Of a DNA stretch of 64,000 nucleotides, positions 26,188 through 35,113 are shown one piece after another; position 1 is the first letter of the stretch; each line of letters begins with the position of its first letter. Both the position numbers and the translations under genes were made by a program. The stretch is from positions 62,001-126,000 of the forward strand of contig NZ_BDBQ01000040.1 of assembly GCF_001613065.1 (NCBI RefSeq), written 5' to 3'. Origin of the DNA: Nocardia miyunensis NBRC 108239. GTDB lineage: Bacteria > Actinomycetota > Actinomycetes > Mycobacteriales > Mycobacteriaceae. Under the pieces are notes generated by a model. That model was not told where the DNA came from. It did not search any database and saw only the letters and a program-made list of their open reading frames with translations.

Positions 26188-28422
26188 TTACCGATGCAGG
26201 TCGAAGCGGTCGAGGTTCATGACCTTGGTCCAGGCGGCGACGAAGTCGCGCACGAACTTCTCCCCGGCACGGGCGGTGGCGTACACCTCCGCGACCGCGC
26301 GCAGTTCCGAGTTGGAGCCGAAGACCAGGTCGACGCGGCTGCCGGTCCACTTCGCCTCGCCGCTCGCGCGGTCCTTGCCGACGAATGTGCCGTCGTCGGC
26401 CGGTGACGGTTCCCATTTCGTGCGCATGTCGAGCAGGTTCACGAAGAAGTCGTTGGTGAGCGTCCCCGGCTTCGCGGTGAATACGCCCAATGGCGACTGC
26501 TTGTGGTTCGCGCCGAGTGCTCGCAGGCCACCGACGAGGACGGTCATCTCGGGAGCGCTGAGGGTCAGCAGGTTCGCCTTGTCGAGCAGCAGGTACTCGG
26601 CCGGGAGCCGGTTGCCCTTGCCGACGTAGTTGCGGAAGCCGTCCGCGGCCGATTCGAGCAGCGAGAACGACTCGATATCGGTCAGCTCCTGCGTAGCGTC
26701 GGTGCGGCCCGGGGTGAACGGCACCGTGATGTCGAATCCGGCGTCCTTCGCGCCCTTCTCGACCGCCGCGACCCCGCCGAGCACGACCAGGTCCGCGAAC
26801 GAGATCCGCACGTTCCCGGACCGGTCGGAGTTGAACGACTCAGCAATGCCCTCGAGCACGCGCACCACCTGCGCCAGCTCGTCGGGTTCGTTGACCTCCC
26901 ACCCGGCCTGCGGCTGCAACCGGATCCGGCCGCCATTGGCGCCGCCGCGTTTGTCGCTGCCGCGGAACGACGACGCCGCCGCCCACGCCGTTGAAACCAG
27001 CTGCGGCACAGTCAATCCCGAGGACAGGATGCGCTCCTTCAGGTCGGTGATCTCCGCGGGACCGACCAATTCGTGATCGACCTCGGGAACCGGGTCCTGC
27101 CACAGCAGCGTCTCGGCCGGGACGAGCGGCCCGAGGTAACGGGCCTTGGGACCCATGTCGCGGTGGATCAGTTTGTACCAGGCCTTGGCGAATTCCTCGG
27201 CGAGTTCCTCGGGATGGTCGAGCCAGCGCCGGGTGATCGGCTCGTAGATCGGGTCGAGTCGCAGCGCGAGGTCGGTGGTCAGCATCGACGGGGTGCGCGT
27301 GCGCGTCCCACCCTGCGGGTCGGGCACGGTGCCGGCCCCGGCGCCGTCCTTCGGGACATACTGCCAGGCTCCGGCCGGGCTCTTCGTTTTCTCCCACTCG
27401 TAGCCGTAGAGGATCTCCAGGAAGCTGTTGTCCCACTGCGTCGGTGTCGGCGTCCAGGTCACCTCGATACCGCTGGTGATGGCATCCGCGCCGACGCCGG
27501 TGCGGAAGCTGCTGCGCCAGCCCAGGCCCTGCTCCTCGAGCGGGGCGGCCTCCGGCTCGGGGCCGACGAGATCGGCATCACCGGCGCCGTGGGTCTTGCC
27601 GAAGGTATGGCCGCCCACGATGAGCGCCGCGGTCTCGACGTCGTTCATCGCCATCCGGCGGAAGGTCTCCCGGATGTCGACCGCCGCGGCCAACGGGTCC
27701 GGATTGCCGTTGGGCCCTTCGGGATTGACATAGATCAGGCCCATCTGCACTGCGGCCAGGGGGCTTTCCAGGTTTCGCTGGCCGGTGTAGCGCTCGTCGC
27801 CGAGCCAGGTGTGCTCGGGTCCCCAGTACACGTCCTGGTCGGGCTCCCACTGGTCGACGCGGCCGAAGCCGAAGCCGAAGGTCTCGAGGCCCATGGAGTC
27901 CAACGCCACGTTGCCGGCGAACACGATCAGGTCGGCCCACGACAGCGCCGGGCCGTATTTCTGCTTGACCGGCCACAGCAGCCGGCGGGCTTTGTCCAGG
28001 CTGGCGTTGTCGGGCCAGCTGTTGAGCGGTGCGAACCGCTGCATACCCCCGCCGGCGCCACCGCGGCCGTCGTGGATGCGGTAGGTGCCGGCCGCATGCC
28101 AGGACATCCGGATGAACAGTGGCCCATAGTGGCCGAAGTCGGCCGGCCACCAGTCCTGCGAGGTGGTCATGAGTTCCTCGAGGTCGCGGCGGACCGCGTC
28201 CACATCGAGGGTGGCGAATTCCGTGGCGTAGTCGAAGTCGGGGCCCATCGGGTCGGCGACCGCGGGATTCTGCGCCAGGATTCTCAGGTTGAGCTGGTTG
28301 GGCCACCACTCCCGGTTGCTGTTTCCGCCCTCGGCGGGGTACTTGAGACCGCCGGCGACCGGGCAGCCGCTGACGCCGGGCTCGGTGCTGGCCTCTCCGA
28401 TGGGTGGGTGTTCCTCGGGCAC
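26188..28422 (-). CDS. katG: catalase-peroxidase
   Basis: A 744-residue haem enzyme that breaks down hydrogen peroxide and organic peroxides in the cytosol; mycobacterial KatG also activates isoniazid. The N-terminal active site has Arg-Trp-His at about 105, 108 and 109 (IRMSWHAAGTYR). The Tyr (GLIYVNPEG) and Met (RRMAMND) needed for the Met-Tyr-Trp adduct are present, as is the proximal His in GGHTFGKTHG. The position equivalent to M. tuberculosis Ser315 is Ser (DAITSGIEV). The GTG at 28422 is chosen over an upstream ATG at 28443: it has AAAGGA just before it and gives VPEEHPP, matching the known MPEQHPP start. It follows furA by 39 bases. Confidence 0.96.
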   Translation of the reverse strand: MPEEHPPIGEASTEPGVSGCPVAGGLKYPAEGGNSNREWWPNQLNLRILAQNPAVADPMGPDFDYATEFATLDVDAVRRDLEELMTTSQDWWPADFGHYGPLFIRMSWHAAGTYRIHDGRGGAGGGMQRFAPLNSWPDNASLDKARRLLWPVKQKYGPALSWADLIVFAGNVALDSMGLETFGFGFGRVDQWEPDQDVYWGPEHTWLGDERYTGQRNLESPLAAVQMGLIYVNPEGPNGNPDPLAAAVDIRETFRRMAMNDVETAALIVGGHTFGKTHGAGDADLVGPEPEAAPLEEQGLGWRSSFRTGVGADAITSGIEVTWTPTPTQWDNSFLEILYGYEWEKTKSPAGAWQYVPKDGAGAGTVPDPQGGTRTRTPSMLTTDLALRLDPIYEPITRRWLDHPEELAEEFAKAWYKLIHRDMGPKARYLGPLVPAETLLWQDPVPEVDHELVGPAEITDLKERILSSGLTVPQLVSTAWAAASSFRGSDKRGGANGGRIRLQPQAGWEVNEPDELAQVVRVLEGIAESFNSDRSGNVRISFADLVVLGGVAAVEKGAKDAGFDITVPFTPGRTDATQELTDIESFSLLESAADGFRNYVGKGNRLPAEYLLLDKANLLTLSAPEMTVLVGGLRALGANHKQSPLGVFTAKPGTLTNDFFVNLLDMRTKWEPSPADDGTFVGKDRASGEAKWTGSRVDLVFGSNSELRAVAEVYATARAGEKFVRDFVAAWTKVMNLDRFDLHR

Positions 28423-28461
28423 GTCAATTCCTTTCGATAGCAAGCAAATTCGGGCTCTCGA

Positions 28462-28905
28462 TCACGGATGATGTTGGGCGGAGGGAGAGTTCGAACAGGA
28501 AGGGCACAAACCCCAATAGACGACTTCGGCCTCGTCGATGACGAAACCGTGGCTGTCGGAGGCGGTCAGGCAGGGGATCTCGCCGACAGCGCAATCGACA
28601 TCGGCGATCACGCCGCATTCTCGGCAGACGGCGTGGTGATGGTTGTCGCCGACGCGGGTCTCGTAGCGCGCCACCGAGCCCGTCGGCTGGATGCGCCGCA
28701 GCAGACCCGCCGCGGTCAGGGCCCGCAGCACGTCGTAGACGGCCTGATGAGACACCGCTCCCAGTGCCTCGCGCACCAGCCCGATGATCGAATCCGTATC
28801 CGAATGCGGCCTGTGATGCACCGCCGTGAGCACCGCTATCCGCGGTGCCGTGACCCGCAGCGCAGAGCTGCGCAGCATTGCCTCGAAGTCCGGGGGCGTG
28901 GACAC
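28462..28905 (-). CDS. furA: Fur family regulator FurA
   Basis: A 147-residue Fur-type repressor directly upstream of katG and almost certainly its regulator. The winged helix covers about residues 15-85 (VSHQAVYDVLRALTAAGLLR). The metal-binding region has HHHAVCRECG and a second pair, LCPSCS, for structural zinc. In mycobacteria FurA represses its own promoter and katG and is released by oxidation. The gene starts at GTG 28905 with no Shine-Dalgarno. CATACT 7 bases upstream fits a leaderless promoter, as known for mycobacterial furA. Confidence 0.92.
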   Translation of the reverse strand: MSTPPDFEAMLRSSALRVTAPRIAVLTAVHHRPHSDTDSIIGLVREALGAVSHQAVYDVLRALTAAGLLRRIQPTGSVARYETRVGDNHHHAVCRECGVIADVDCAVGEIPCLTASDSHGFVIDEAEVVYWGLCPSCSNSPSAQHHP

Positions 28906-28912
28906 ACTCTGA

Positions 28913-28918
28913 AGTATG
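28913..28918 (-). promoter_or_regulatory. -10 element of furA-katG promoter (leaderless)
   Basis: CATACT on the minus strand ends 7 bases before the furA GTG, so transcription would begin at or next to the start codon. The surrounding AT-rich stretch (ATTGAATGAGTCATACTTCA) is where an autoregulatory FurA site would be expected. Confidence 0.5.
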
Positions 28919-29136
28919 ACTCATTCAATCAGGTGCATGGCAAGGTTCTGGCAAATCTTCAGAAATCCAGTGAGCTCGATTTTTTGATCTCGATCGCACG
29001 CTGTTGTGACCCTGGCAAACTACCGGACGCGACGGGCTGGCAGGTGGTGTTCGCGCGCCGGAAGGCCCTTCGGTGCACGTGCCGCGGGTAGTTCGACCCT
29101 GGTCGCGACCGGGGCCTCGGGGGTGTGCTGGAGGGT

Positions 29137-29424
29137 ATGTCGAAGCATCGAAGGACTTACCGGGATCATCGCACGTTGACCCGGGCCGAGCTGGCTGCCG
29201 AACTGCGCCGCCTGGCCGACGACCTCGATGCCGGTGGGGAGCTGGGCTATGCCGGAATGGGCGGCGCCGTCAGCGTGCCTCAGCAGGTGATGCGGGAGCT
29301 GGAGATCGAGCGCAGCAAGGACGACACCGGCTGGAAGGTCGAGGTCGAATTCACCTGGGCCGACCGGCAGAGCGCGTTGGAAACGATCGCCACCCAGCCG
29401 GAACATTCCGCGCAGTCGCAGTAA
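29137..29424 (+). CDS. amphi-Trp domain protein
   Basis: A 95-residue small protein with an N-terminal basic part (MSKHRRTYRDH), a helix (LTRAELAAELRRLADDLDAG), and a C-terminal strand region ending in WKVEVEFTWADR. This matches the amphi-Trp domain, a small module of unknown function often found as a single protein. ATG 29137 has GGAGG only two bases upstream; a GTG four codons earlier (29125) is an alternative start. It is divergent from furA but separated from it by 231 bases and shows no shared signal. Confidence 0.65.
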   Translation: MSKHRRTYRDHRTLTRAELAAELRRLADDLDAGGELGYAGMGGAVSVPQQVMRELEIERSKDDTGWKVEVEFTWADRQSALETIATQPEHSAQSQ

Positions 29425-29617
29425 CCCGCGCAGGGGCCGGGCAGCAGCCGTGGCCGTCCGTCCGCCTCCGGCACCGAAACCCTTGCCGCACCACGAGCGA
29501 GCTGTCGTGGCGGTATCCGGATTCGCATGAACCGCCCGCGTCGTCGGTCCCGTCGCTGCCCCCGCGGGGCGTGGTGACCCTGCGCGAATGTGCCTGGCGT
29601 TGCGCGGATTTGGTTGA

Positions 29618-29825
29618 TCAAGGCTCAGTGCCAGCGCCGTCGGCATCGTGTTCCTGGCCACCGCACTGGGGCGCCCGTTCGCGGGCGCCGCGGCGGACAG
29701 CGGCCGGGCTCGCACGGTGGTGAAACTCGGCGGGATTCTCACCGCGATCGGCGGATCGGGCATCTGGTGGCGCCCGATCCCGCCGTTCTGCTGTTGTCCA
29801 GGCTCTCCCGTCTCGGTCCGTCCGT
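29618..29825 (+). pseudogene. fragment of an MFS transporter
   Basis: One frame reads SAVGIVFLATALGRPFAGAA, then DSGRARTVVKLGGILTAIGG, typical of MFS transmembrane helices and the intervening loop. After a frame change it continues GHLVAPDPAVLLLSRLSRL, the next helix. Both ends of the gene are missing. It is a short relic with at least one frameshift and no start codon. The rest of the 29425-29881 gap has no feature I can support. Confidence 0.6.
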
Positions 29826-29881
29826 AAATCGTTTTGATCACTGTGGTGCGAAAAGGGTTCCGGGGAAGGAGTGGGCCGATC

Positions 29882-30832
29882 GTGACGTTGTCCGAGAGCA
29901 TGACACTCGGAGTAGCTCTCGCCGCGGACAATGCCGGCAACTACGTCGACGAGATCGTGCGGCAGGCACGGCTCGTCGCGGAGGCCGGCCTGGGATCGGT
30001 GTGGTTCGGGCAGCGAATGGATTACGATTCACCGACGCTGGCCGCGATCGTCGGACGGGAGGTGCCCGAGCTGCAGGTCGGCACCTCGGCGATCCCGGTG
30101 GTAGGACGTCACCCGCTGCTGGTCTCGTCGCAGGCGCAGACCGCGCAGGCGGCGACGCACGGTCGGTACCACCTCGGCCTGGCTCTCGGATCCGCCCTTG
30201 CCGCAAGCGCTTTCGGCGTGCCCTTCGACCGGCCGATCACCCGTCTGCGCGAATTTCTCACCGGGCTGCGGGAACTGCTGGAGACCGGGACCGCCGATGT
30301 CCACGGCGAACTGCTCACCACCGCGCCGCCGTTGCCGGCCGCGGTAGCCGGGGCGCAACCGCGGGTTCCGGTCCTGGTCGCCGCCATGGGCCCGCAGGCC
30401 CTGCGGGTGACCGGCGAACTGGCCGACGGCACGCTGCCGTATCTGGCCGGCCCGAAGACCCTGAGTGATCACATCGTCCCGGCGATCACCCGGGCCACCG
30501 CGACCGCTCCACGCGTCGTCGCCTTCGTACCGGGCGTGGTCACTTCGGATATCGACCGCATCCGCGCCAAGGCGGTGGAACAGCTGGCGTTCTACGAACA
30601 GGTGCCGTCCTACCGCCGCGTCATCGAACTCGAGGGGGCAACCCGGGCCGCGGACCTCGCCGTCATCGGCGATGAAGAGACCGTCGCCGCCGAAATCGAG
30701 CGCTACTACGATGCGGGCGCCACCGAGGTCGTGCTCACCACGACCGACCTGGCGGGTGAATCCGATCAGCACCGGACCTGGAAGCTACTCGGCGAGCTGG
30801 CGGCACGGCGGCGCGATTCGAACGGTCTCTAG
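29882..30832 (+). CDS. luciferase-like oxidoreductase, probably F420-dependent
   Basis: A 316-residue luciferase-like TIM-barrel protein of the F420-dependent LLM group common in actinomycetes. Landmarks are MTLGVALAADNAGNYVDEIV, GSVWFGQRMDYDSPT, VGTSAIPVVGRHPLLVSSQA, RYHLGLALGSA, and PVLVAAMGPQALRVTGELAD. The GTG at 29882 is preceded by GGAAGGAG at about 12 bases; an ATG six codons later (29900) is an alternative. The end overlaps the convergent amidohydrolase gene by 48 bases, so the two 3' ends are antisense to each other. The substrate is unknown. Confidence 0.8.
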   Translation: MTLSESMTLGVALAADNAGNYVDEIVRQARLVAEAGLGSVWFGQRMDYDSPTLAAIVGREVPELQVGTSAIPVVGRHPLLVSSQAQTAQAATHGRYHLGLALGSALAASAFGVPFDRPITRLREFLTGLRELLETGTADVHGELLTTAPPLPAAVAGAQPRVPVLVAAMGPQALRVTGELADGTLPYLAGPKTLSDHIVPAITRATATAPRVVAFVPGVVTSDIDRIRAKAVEQLAFYEQVPSYRRVIELEGATRAADLAVIGDEETVAAEIERYYDAGATEVVLTTTDLAGESDQHRTWKLLGELAARRRDSNGL

Positions 30833-32212
30833 GGTCCCGGGCACCAGCCCGTCGAGGCGTAGCCGCCTGCCCGCCTCGGCTGCCAGCGGGGACAGCGCCC
30901 GGCGCCCATCACTGACCATCGTGCCTCCCACGTAGACGCCGACGAGATTGCGCAGCCCGCAGGAGAGCACGTACGCGTCGACCGGTCGCCACAGCGGCCC
31001 GACGTCGGGAGCGGTGGGGTCGACGAGCACGAAATCGGCGAACTTGCCGGGCTCCAGGCTGCCGACGCGGTCGTCGACGCCCAGGATCCGGGCGGAACCG
31101 AGCGTGTGCATCTCCAGGACGCGCCGCATCGAGATCGCGGTCGGATCCCGCGTGCTCGCGCGCACGCTGTATGCGCCGATGCGCATGTTCTGCCAGGGAT
31201 CGGCGAGGTCCGAGCAGGCCTGGTCGTCCAGGCCCATGCCGATCTCGATGCCGGCCCGTTCCAGCGCCGGGATGTCCGCGACACCCGAGCCCAGCCGGCC
31301 GTTGGCGGCGGCCTGCCAGCTCATCCGGGCGCCGGCGGCCGCGGTCCGCGCGATGAATTCCCTTGTCGGATGCACGAAATGGCCGAAGATGAAATCCGGC
31401 CCGAGCGCGCCCGCGCTGTCGTACCAGTCGAACTTCGCCCGCTGGCGCTCGAGAGCCACCGACGTCTCCAGGAAATGCGCCTGGTTGATGACGCCGAACT
31501 CCCGCATCAGCGCGACCTCGTGCCGGGCGGCGTCGCGGTTCTCGGCCCACTGGACCCCGCCCATGACGGCGGCGGCCAGCGCGTAGCGACGGTCCAGTCC
31601 GAGCACGTGGTCCACCGTTCCGCGGAACCGTTCGCGGATCTCGGCGAAGGTGCCGATGTCGGAGTCGGGGCGGGTGGCGTTGACGAACCGGATTCCGGCG
31701 TCGTACTTGGCGTCGATCTGACGCACGATGTGCTCGAGCGGTCGCAGGTGTGTGCCGGGTTCGGTGCGGTGACCGTCGACCATGTCCGCCCACGGTTCGC
31801 GCGGGTCGGTGAAGTCGAACGCCGTGGTGACGCCCGCGTTGAGGAAGTCGAAGGCACCGTGCAGCGTCGCCCAGTAGATCTGGTCGAGGGTGGCCTCGCG
31901 GGCCGCGCTCATCACGACGTTCGCCCAGTCGTAGAGCTGGTCGTCGGCGGCGAGCCCGCGCAGGCCCGAGGTCCACAGGTGACTGTGCGAGGAGACGAAT
32001 CCGGGTGCCACGAACCGGCCCGCGGCGTCGAGCAGGGGCAGATCGCCGTGAACCGGAGTGCCTTCGCCGAATTCGGTCACGATCCCGTGGTCGATCCGTA
32101 GCCAGCCGTCGTCCAGGTAGTAGGGGAGGCCGGACTCCGGCGGGGCGCCGGTGATGAGCCGGGCGTGCACGATCAGCAGCGACGAGGTTCGCCGCGGGGT
32201 GTGGTCAGACAT
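30785..32212 (-). CDS. amidohydrolase family protein (TrzN/AtzA/cytosine deaminase-like)
   Basis: A 475-residue metal-dependent hydrolase of the amidohydrolase superfamily. The metal-binding HxH is in SSHSHLWTSG; further His ligands lie in FGHFVHPTREF, and the metal Asp is likely in GMGLDDQACSD. The C-terminal beta-sandwich part GSLEPGKFADFVLVD is typical. Relatives deaminate or dechlorinate N-heterocycles (cytosine, guanine, triazines). ATG 32212 is chosen for its fit to the family; it overlaps the isochorismatase-like gene by 8 bases. It is the last gene of a cupin, isochorismatase, amidohydrolase operon. Confidence 0.85.
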   Translation of the reverse strand: MSDHTPRRTSSLLIVHARLITGAPPESGLPYYLDDGWLRIDHGIVTEFGEGTPVHGDLPLLDAAGRFVAPGFVSSHSHLWTSGLRGLAADDQLYDWANVVMSAAREATLDQIYWATLHGAFDFLNAGVTTAFDFTDPREPWADMVDGHRTEPGTHLRPLEHIVRQIDAKYDAGIRFVNATRPDSDIGTFAEIRERFRGTVDHVLGLDRRYALAAAVMGGVQWAENRDAARHEVALMREFGVINQAHFLETSVALERQRAKFDWYDSAGALGPDFIFGHFVHPTREFIARTAAAGARMSWQAAANGRLGSGVADIPALERAGIEIGMGLDDQACSDLADPWQNMRIGAYSVRASTRDPTAISMRRVLEMHTLGSARILGVDDRVGSLEPGKFADFVLVDPTAPDVGPLWRPVDAYVLSCGLRNLVGVYVGGTMVSDGRRALSPLAAEAGRRLRLDGLVPGTLETVRIAPPCRQLAE

Positions 32213-32954
32213 CGGATTCTTCCAGCATGGCGACGACGTCCTGCCATGCCGCGGTGAAACCGAAGCACTGGCGCACGTTGTAGACGGTGGCCTCGAGGCA
32301 GAAGGCGGGCGAGGAGGTGGTGGCCGCGCCCTCGACGAGCACGGTGTTGTAGCCGAGGCAGGCGGCGTCGGACAACGTGGCCAGCACGCATTGGTCGGCG
32401 TTGACACCGGCGAACAGCAGTGTGTCGACGCCGCGCAGACGCAGCACGCTGTCGAGTTCGGTGTCGAAGAAGCCGCTCATCCGGTACTTCGCCACCTGGA
32501 TGTCCTCGTCTGCGACGGTCAGTTCGTCGACGACCGCGGCGCCCCAGCTACCGGCCGTGAGGACCGCGTCGCTGCGCCCGACCTGATCGCCGATGCCGCC
32601 GCCGGAGCCGTCCGGGTCGTACACGTGGATGACGTTCGCGGGCAGGTTCGCGCGATCGGGCCGGTTGCCCCAGTTGAGCCACACGACGGGAATTTCGGCG
32701 GCACGGGCCGATTCGGTCAACGCCCGGCAGGGCCCGATGGCCGCGCGAGGACCGGAAACATCCACACCGAGCGAGCCGAGCCAACCTTCGGGATGGCAGA
32801 AGTCGTTCTGCATGTCGATCACGATGACGGCGGCCCGCCGCAGGTCGAGGCCGAGTTCCTGGGGCCGGGCCGGGAGGCCGCGGATGCGCGGCGCGGGGGC
32901 CGGGGGATGCAGGTCGACGTGAGCTGCGGAACGAAGCCAGGATTGGCGGATCAT
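32205..32954 (-). CDS. isochorismatase-like cysteine hydrolase
   Basis: A 249-residue cysteine hydrolase. The catalytic triad is visible: Asp in VIVIDMQNDF, Lys in VAKYRMSGF, and Cys in GVNADQCVLATL. The cis-peptide region before the Cys is typical. This family includes isochorismatase, nicotinamidase, N-carbamoylsarcosine amidase and biuret hydrolase. In this context a C-N hydrolase (carbamoyl amide or biuret type) is more likely than isochorismatase. It overlaps the cupin gene by four bases (ATGA) and the amidohydrolase by eight, so the three are co-translated. Confidence 0.85.
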   Translation of the reverse strand: MIRQSWLRSAAHVDLHPPAPAPRIRGLPARPQELGLDLRRAAVIVIDMQNDFCHPEGWLGSLGVDVSGPRAAIGPCRALTESARAAEIPVVWLNWGNRPDRANLPANVIHVYDPDGSGGGIGDQVGRSDAVLTAGSWGAAVVDELTVADEDIQVAKYRMSGFFDTELDSVLRLRGVDTLLFAGVNADQCVLATLSDAACLGYNTVLVEGAATTSSPAFCLEATVYNVRQCFGFTAAWQDVVAMLEESDV

Positions 32955-33406
32955 GACTGTCCGAGACCGGCGAAGATCGCCTGCTTGTCCTGGTCGTCGA
33001 ACGACGTCGGGGTGCCGGTGGTCACCAGGTGCTCGAATCCGTCCGGAAGTGAACCCTCGTCGTCCGTCGCCATGATCGTGACCGCGTAGAGGCGCTCGGT
33101 CGCCGAGGTGTTCCGGATCGTGTGCGTCGATCCCTTGGGCAGAACCAGTACGTCACCCCGGGTGAGCCGCACCACGTGCTCGTCGCTCGTGGCCTCGGCT
33201 TCACCGTTGAGGATCAGGAAGATCTCGACGGATTCCGGGTGGGAGTTCTTCGGTTGGGCTCCGCCGGGCTGCCAGATCTCGAAGAACACGCTCGCGGGCG
33301 AGCCGTCGGCGGGACCGGTCAACGGCACGAGTTTGACGGGGTCGGTGGGCGCGATGAGGCGTGCGACGAGGTCGTCGACGTGTTTCACCACTGGTGCTTC
33401 GGTCAA
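32951..33406 (-). CDS. cupin domain protein
   Basis: A 151-residue small cupin. The first cupin motif runs near PKNSHPESVEIFLILNGEAE (one His, Glu) and the second near GDVLVLPKGSTHTIRNTS (His). Metal ligands may be incomplete, as only one His is clear in motif 1. The frame is open to ATG 33475, but TTG 33406 has GAGGAG at ideal spacing and starts the family-like MTEAPVVKHVDD, so it is preferred. It is the first gene of the minus-strand operon and divergent from the AtzH-amidase gene. Its role is unknown; it may be a sensor or a lyase or isomerase step. Confidence 0.72.
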   Translation of the reverse strand: MTEAPVVKHVDDLVARLIAPTDPVKLVPLTGPADGSPASVFFEIWQPGGAQPKNSHPESVEIFLILNGEAEATSDEHVVRLTRGDVLVLPKGSTHTIRNTSATERLYAVTIMATDDEGSLPDGFEHLVTTGTPTSFDDQDKQAIFAGLGQS

Positions 33407-33493
33407 GGGAACTCCTCGATGGGGAAGGGGGCGACCGCGACTGCTCGCGTGTGGTTCATGGTCAGACAGCGCCATGACGGCGGAATTACACGA

Positions 33494-33520
33494 CGTTTAT
33501 CCCCGTGAAACGAATTCGGT
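33494..33520. promoter_or_regulatory. divergent control region with weak copy of shared motif
   Basis: The cupin-amidase intergenic region contains TTACACGACGTTTATCC followed by GTGAAAC. With two single-base gaps the first part matches the motif seen at 35964-35983 and 39290-39309. It may be the third site of a common regulator, but the match is weaker. Confidence 0.3.
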
Positions 33521-33545
33521 CGGAAACAGGCGTTCTCATGAAGGC

Positions 33546-35105
33546 ATGACCACGTCTCCGCTGTCTCCCGCCGTTCCCGTCGTCGCCGATTCCGAGTTGC
33601 CCGCGGGCTTGCTCGACGCGTTCTGGGCATACGATGCCGCCTTGCTGGCGAACGACACCGCGGCGATGGACGAGTTGTTCGTCGAGTCGGAGCACACGGT
33701 GCGGGGGGACCAGAACGGTGTACTCGTCGGGCACGACGAGATCGCGGCGTTCCGGCGCGCCCGCAACGATCGGCCGACCCGCCGCGTGCGCCGGCTCTGG
33801 ACGCAGACGCCCGCTCCGGGCTGGGTGCTGACGCTGGCCGAGGTGGCCGGTGCGACCGGCGCGACCGGTTTGCAGACTCAGCTCTGGCGTCGGGACGAGT
33901 CCGGCTGGCGGGTGTACGCCGCGCACGTGATCCCACCGGCCGCGGCCATCGACCCGGCGGTGTGGCGAGTGGTCGGGGCTCCGCTGGTCACATCGACGGG
34001 TACCGGTGCGCTCGACGGTCACGGCATCGCCGTCAAGGACCTGTTCGCGGTGCGGGGGATCGCTCGTGGCGGCGGCGTCCGCGCCTACCTCGACGGGCAG
34101 GAGCCGCAACCCGCACATGCCGGCGCTGTGGCCGCGCTGTTGCGCGCCGGTGCGTCCGTCACCGGCATCACGCACACCGACCAGTTCGCCTTCGGCATCG
34201 GCGGGCGCAACGCCGACTTCGGCACCCCCGCGAATCTCGCGGCGCCCGCGAGGATTCCGGGAGGATCGAGCAGCGGTTCGGCCGTGGCTGTCAAGCGGGG
34301 CTGGGCCAGTGCCGGCCTCGGGACCGACACGGCCGGCTCGATCCGCATCCCTGCCAGTTACCAGGGCCTGTGGGGGTTCCGGCCGACGCACGGCGTGGTC
34401 GACACCACCGGGGTGCTGCCGCTGGCCCCGTCGTTCGACGCCGTGGGGTGGCTCGCCCGCGACGGCGAGACACTGGCTCGCGTGGGCGAAGTGCTTCTGC
34501 CACAGGACGTTACGCCGATCCGGCGCAGCCTCGTGCACAGCGACGACGTACTGGCGCTGGCGCCGGACCCGGTCCGTGCGACCGTCGAGCGGGCGTCGGC
34601 GCGGCTGGACATCGCGGGGAAGATCGGGCCGCTGCCCGACCTGGCACGGTGGACGGCGGCTTTCCGAGTCGTGCAGGCGTATGAGGCGTGGCAGCAGCAC
34701 GGAGCCTGGCTCGAGTCGCATCCGGGCGCGGTCGCGGACGATGTGCGTCTGCGGTTCGAGGCCGGGCGGGATGTGACGGCGGGTCGGCTGGACGACGCGT
34801 GGGCGGTCCTGCGCGAGGCGCGAGCCGTGCTCGACGCCGCGCTGGAAGGCAATCAGCTCGTGCTTCCGGCCGCGAGCTCTGCGGCGCCGCCGCTCGACGC
34901 CTCGGCCGGGACGATCGAGTCCGTCAGACAACGCACGATCGCGCTGAACTCGCTCGCCTCGCTGGCCGGGTTGCCCGCCGTCACCATTCCCGCCCTGTCC
35001 GACGACGGCGCGCCACTGGGCCTGTGCCTCGTCGGCGAGCGGGGCAGCGACCTGTCGCTGCTGCGCATCGCGCGAGATGTCGCGACGCAGCTCGAGGCCG
35101 GGTGA
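33546..35105 (+). CDS. AtzH-like domain fused to amidase
   Basis: A 519-residue two-domain protein. Residues about 15-130 form an AtzH-like (DUF3225, SnoaL-fold) domain: LLDAFWAYDAALLANDTAAM, EHTVRGDQNGVLVGHDEIAA and GWRVYAAHV. Residues about 150-515 form an amidase-signature domain with Lys in GIAVKDLFAV and the Ser pair region PGGSSSGSAVAVKRG then GTDTAGSIRIP. In cyanuric acid catabolism AtzH and the amidase AtzE are separate proteins acting on carboxybiuret-type intermediates. The fusion suggests a related urea- or carbamoyl-type substrate here. The frame is open upstream, but ATG 33546 fits the domain start. Confidence 0.83.
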   Translation: MTTSPLSPAVPVVADSELPAGLLDAFWAYDAALLANDTAAMDELFVESEHTVRGDQNGVLVGHDEIAAFRRARNDRPTRRVRRLWTQTPAPGWVLTLAEVAGATGATGLQTQLWRRDESGWRVYAAHVIPPAAAIDPAVWRVVGAPLVTSTGTGALDGHGIAVKDLFAVRGIARGGGVRAYLDGQEPQPAHAGAVAALLRAGASVTGITHTDQFAFGIGGRNADFGTPANLAAPARIPGGSSSGSAVAVKRGWASAGLGTDTAGSIRIPASYQGLWGFRPTHGVVDTTGVLPLAPSFDAVGWLARDGETLARVGEVLLPQDVTPIRRSLVHSDDVLALAPDPVRATVERASARLDIAGKIGPLPDLARWTAAFRVVQAYEAWQQHGAWLESHPGAVADDVRLRFEAGRDVTAGRLDDAWAVLREARAVLDAALEGNQLVLPAASSAAPPLDASAGTIESVRQRTIALNSLASLAGLPAVTIPALSDDGAPLGLCLVGERGSDLSLLRIARDVATQLEAG

Positions 35106-35113
35106 CCCGCGCG

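Noticed and set aside
27073..28440. 455-codon plus-strand frame opposite katG
   Set aside because: katG is certain; the opposite frame has no motif and no separate promoter.
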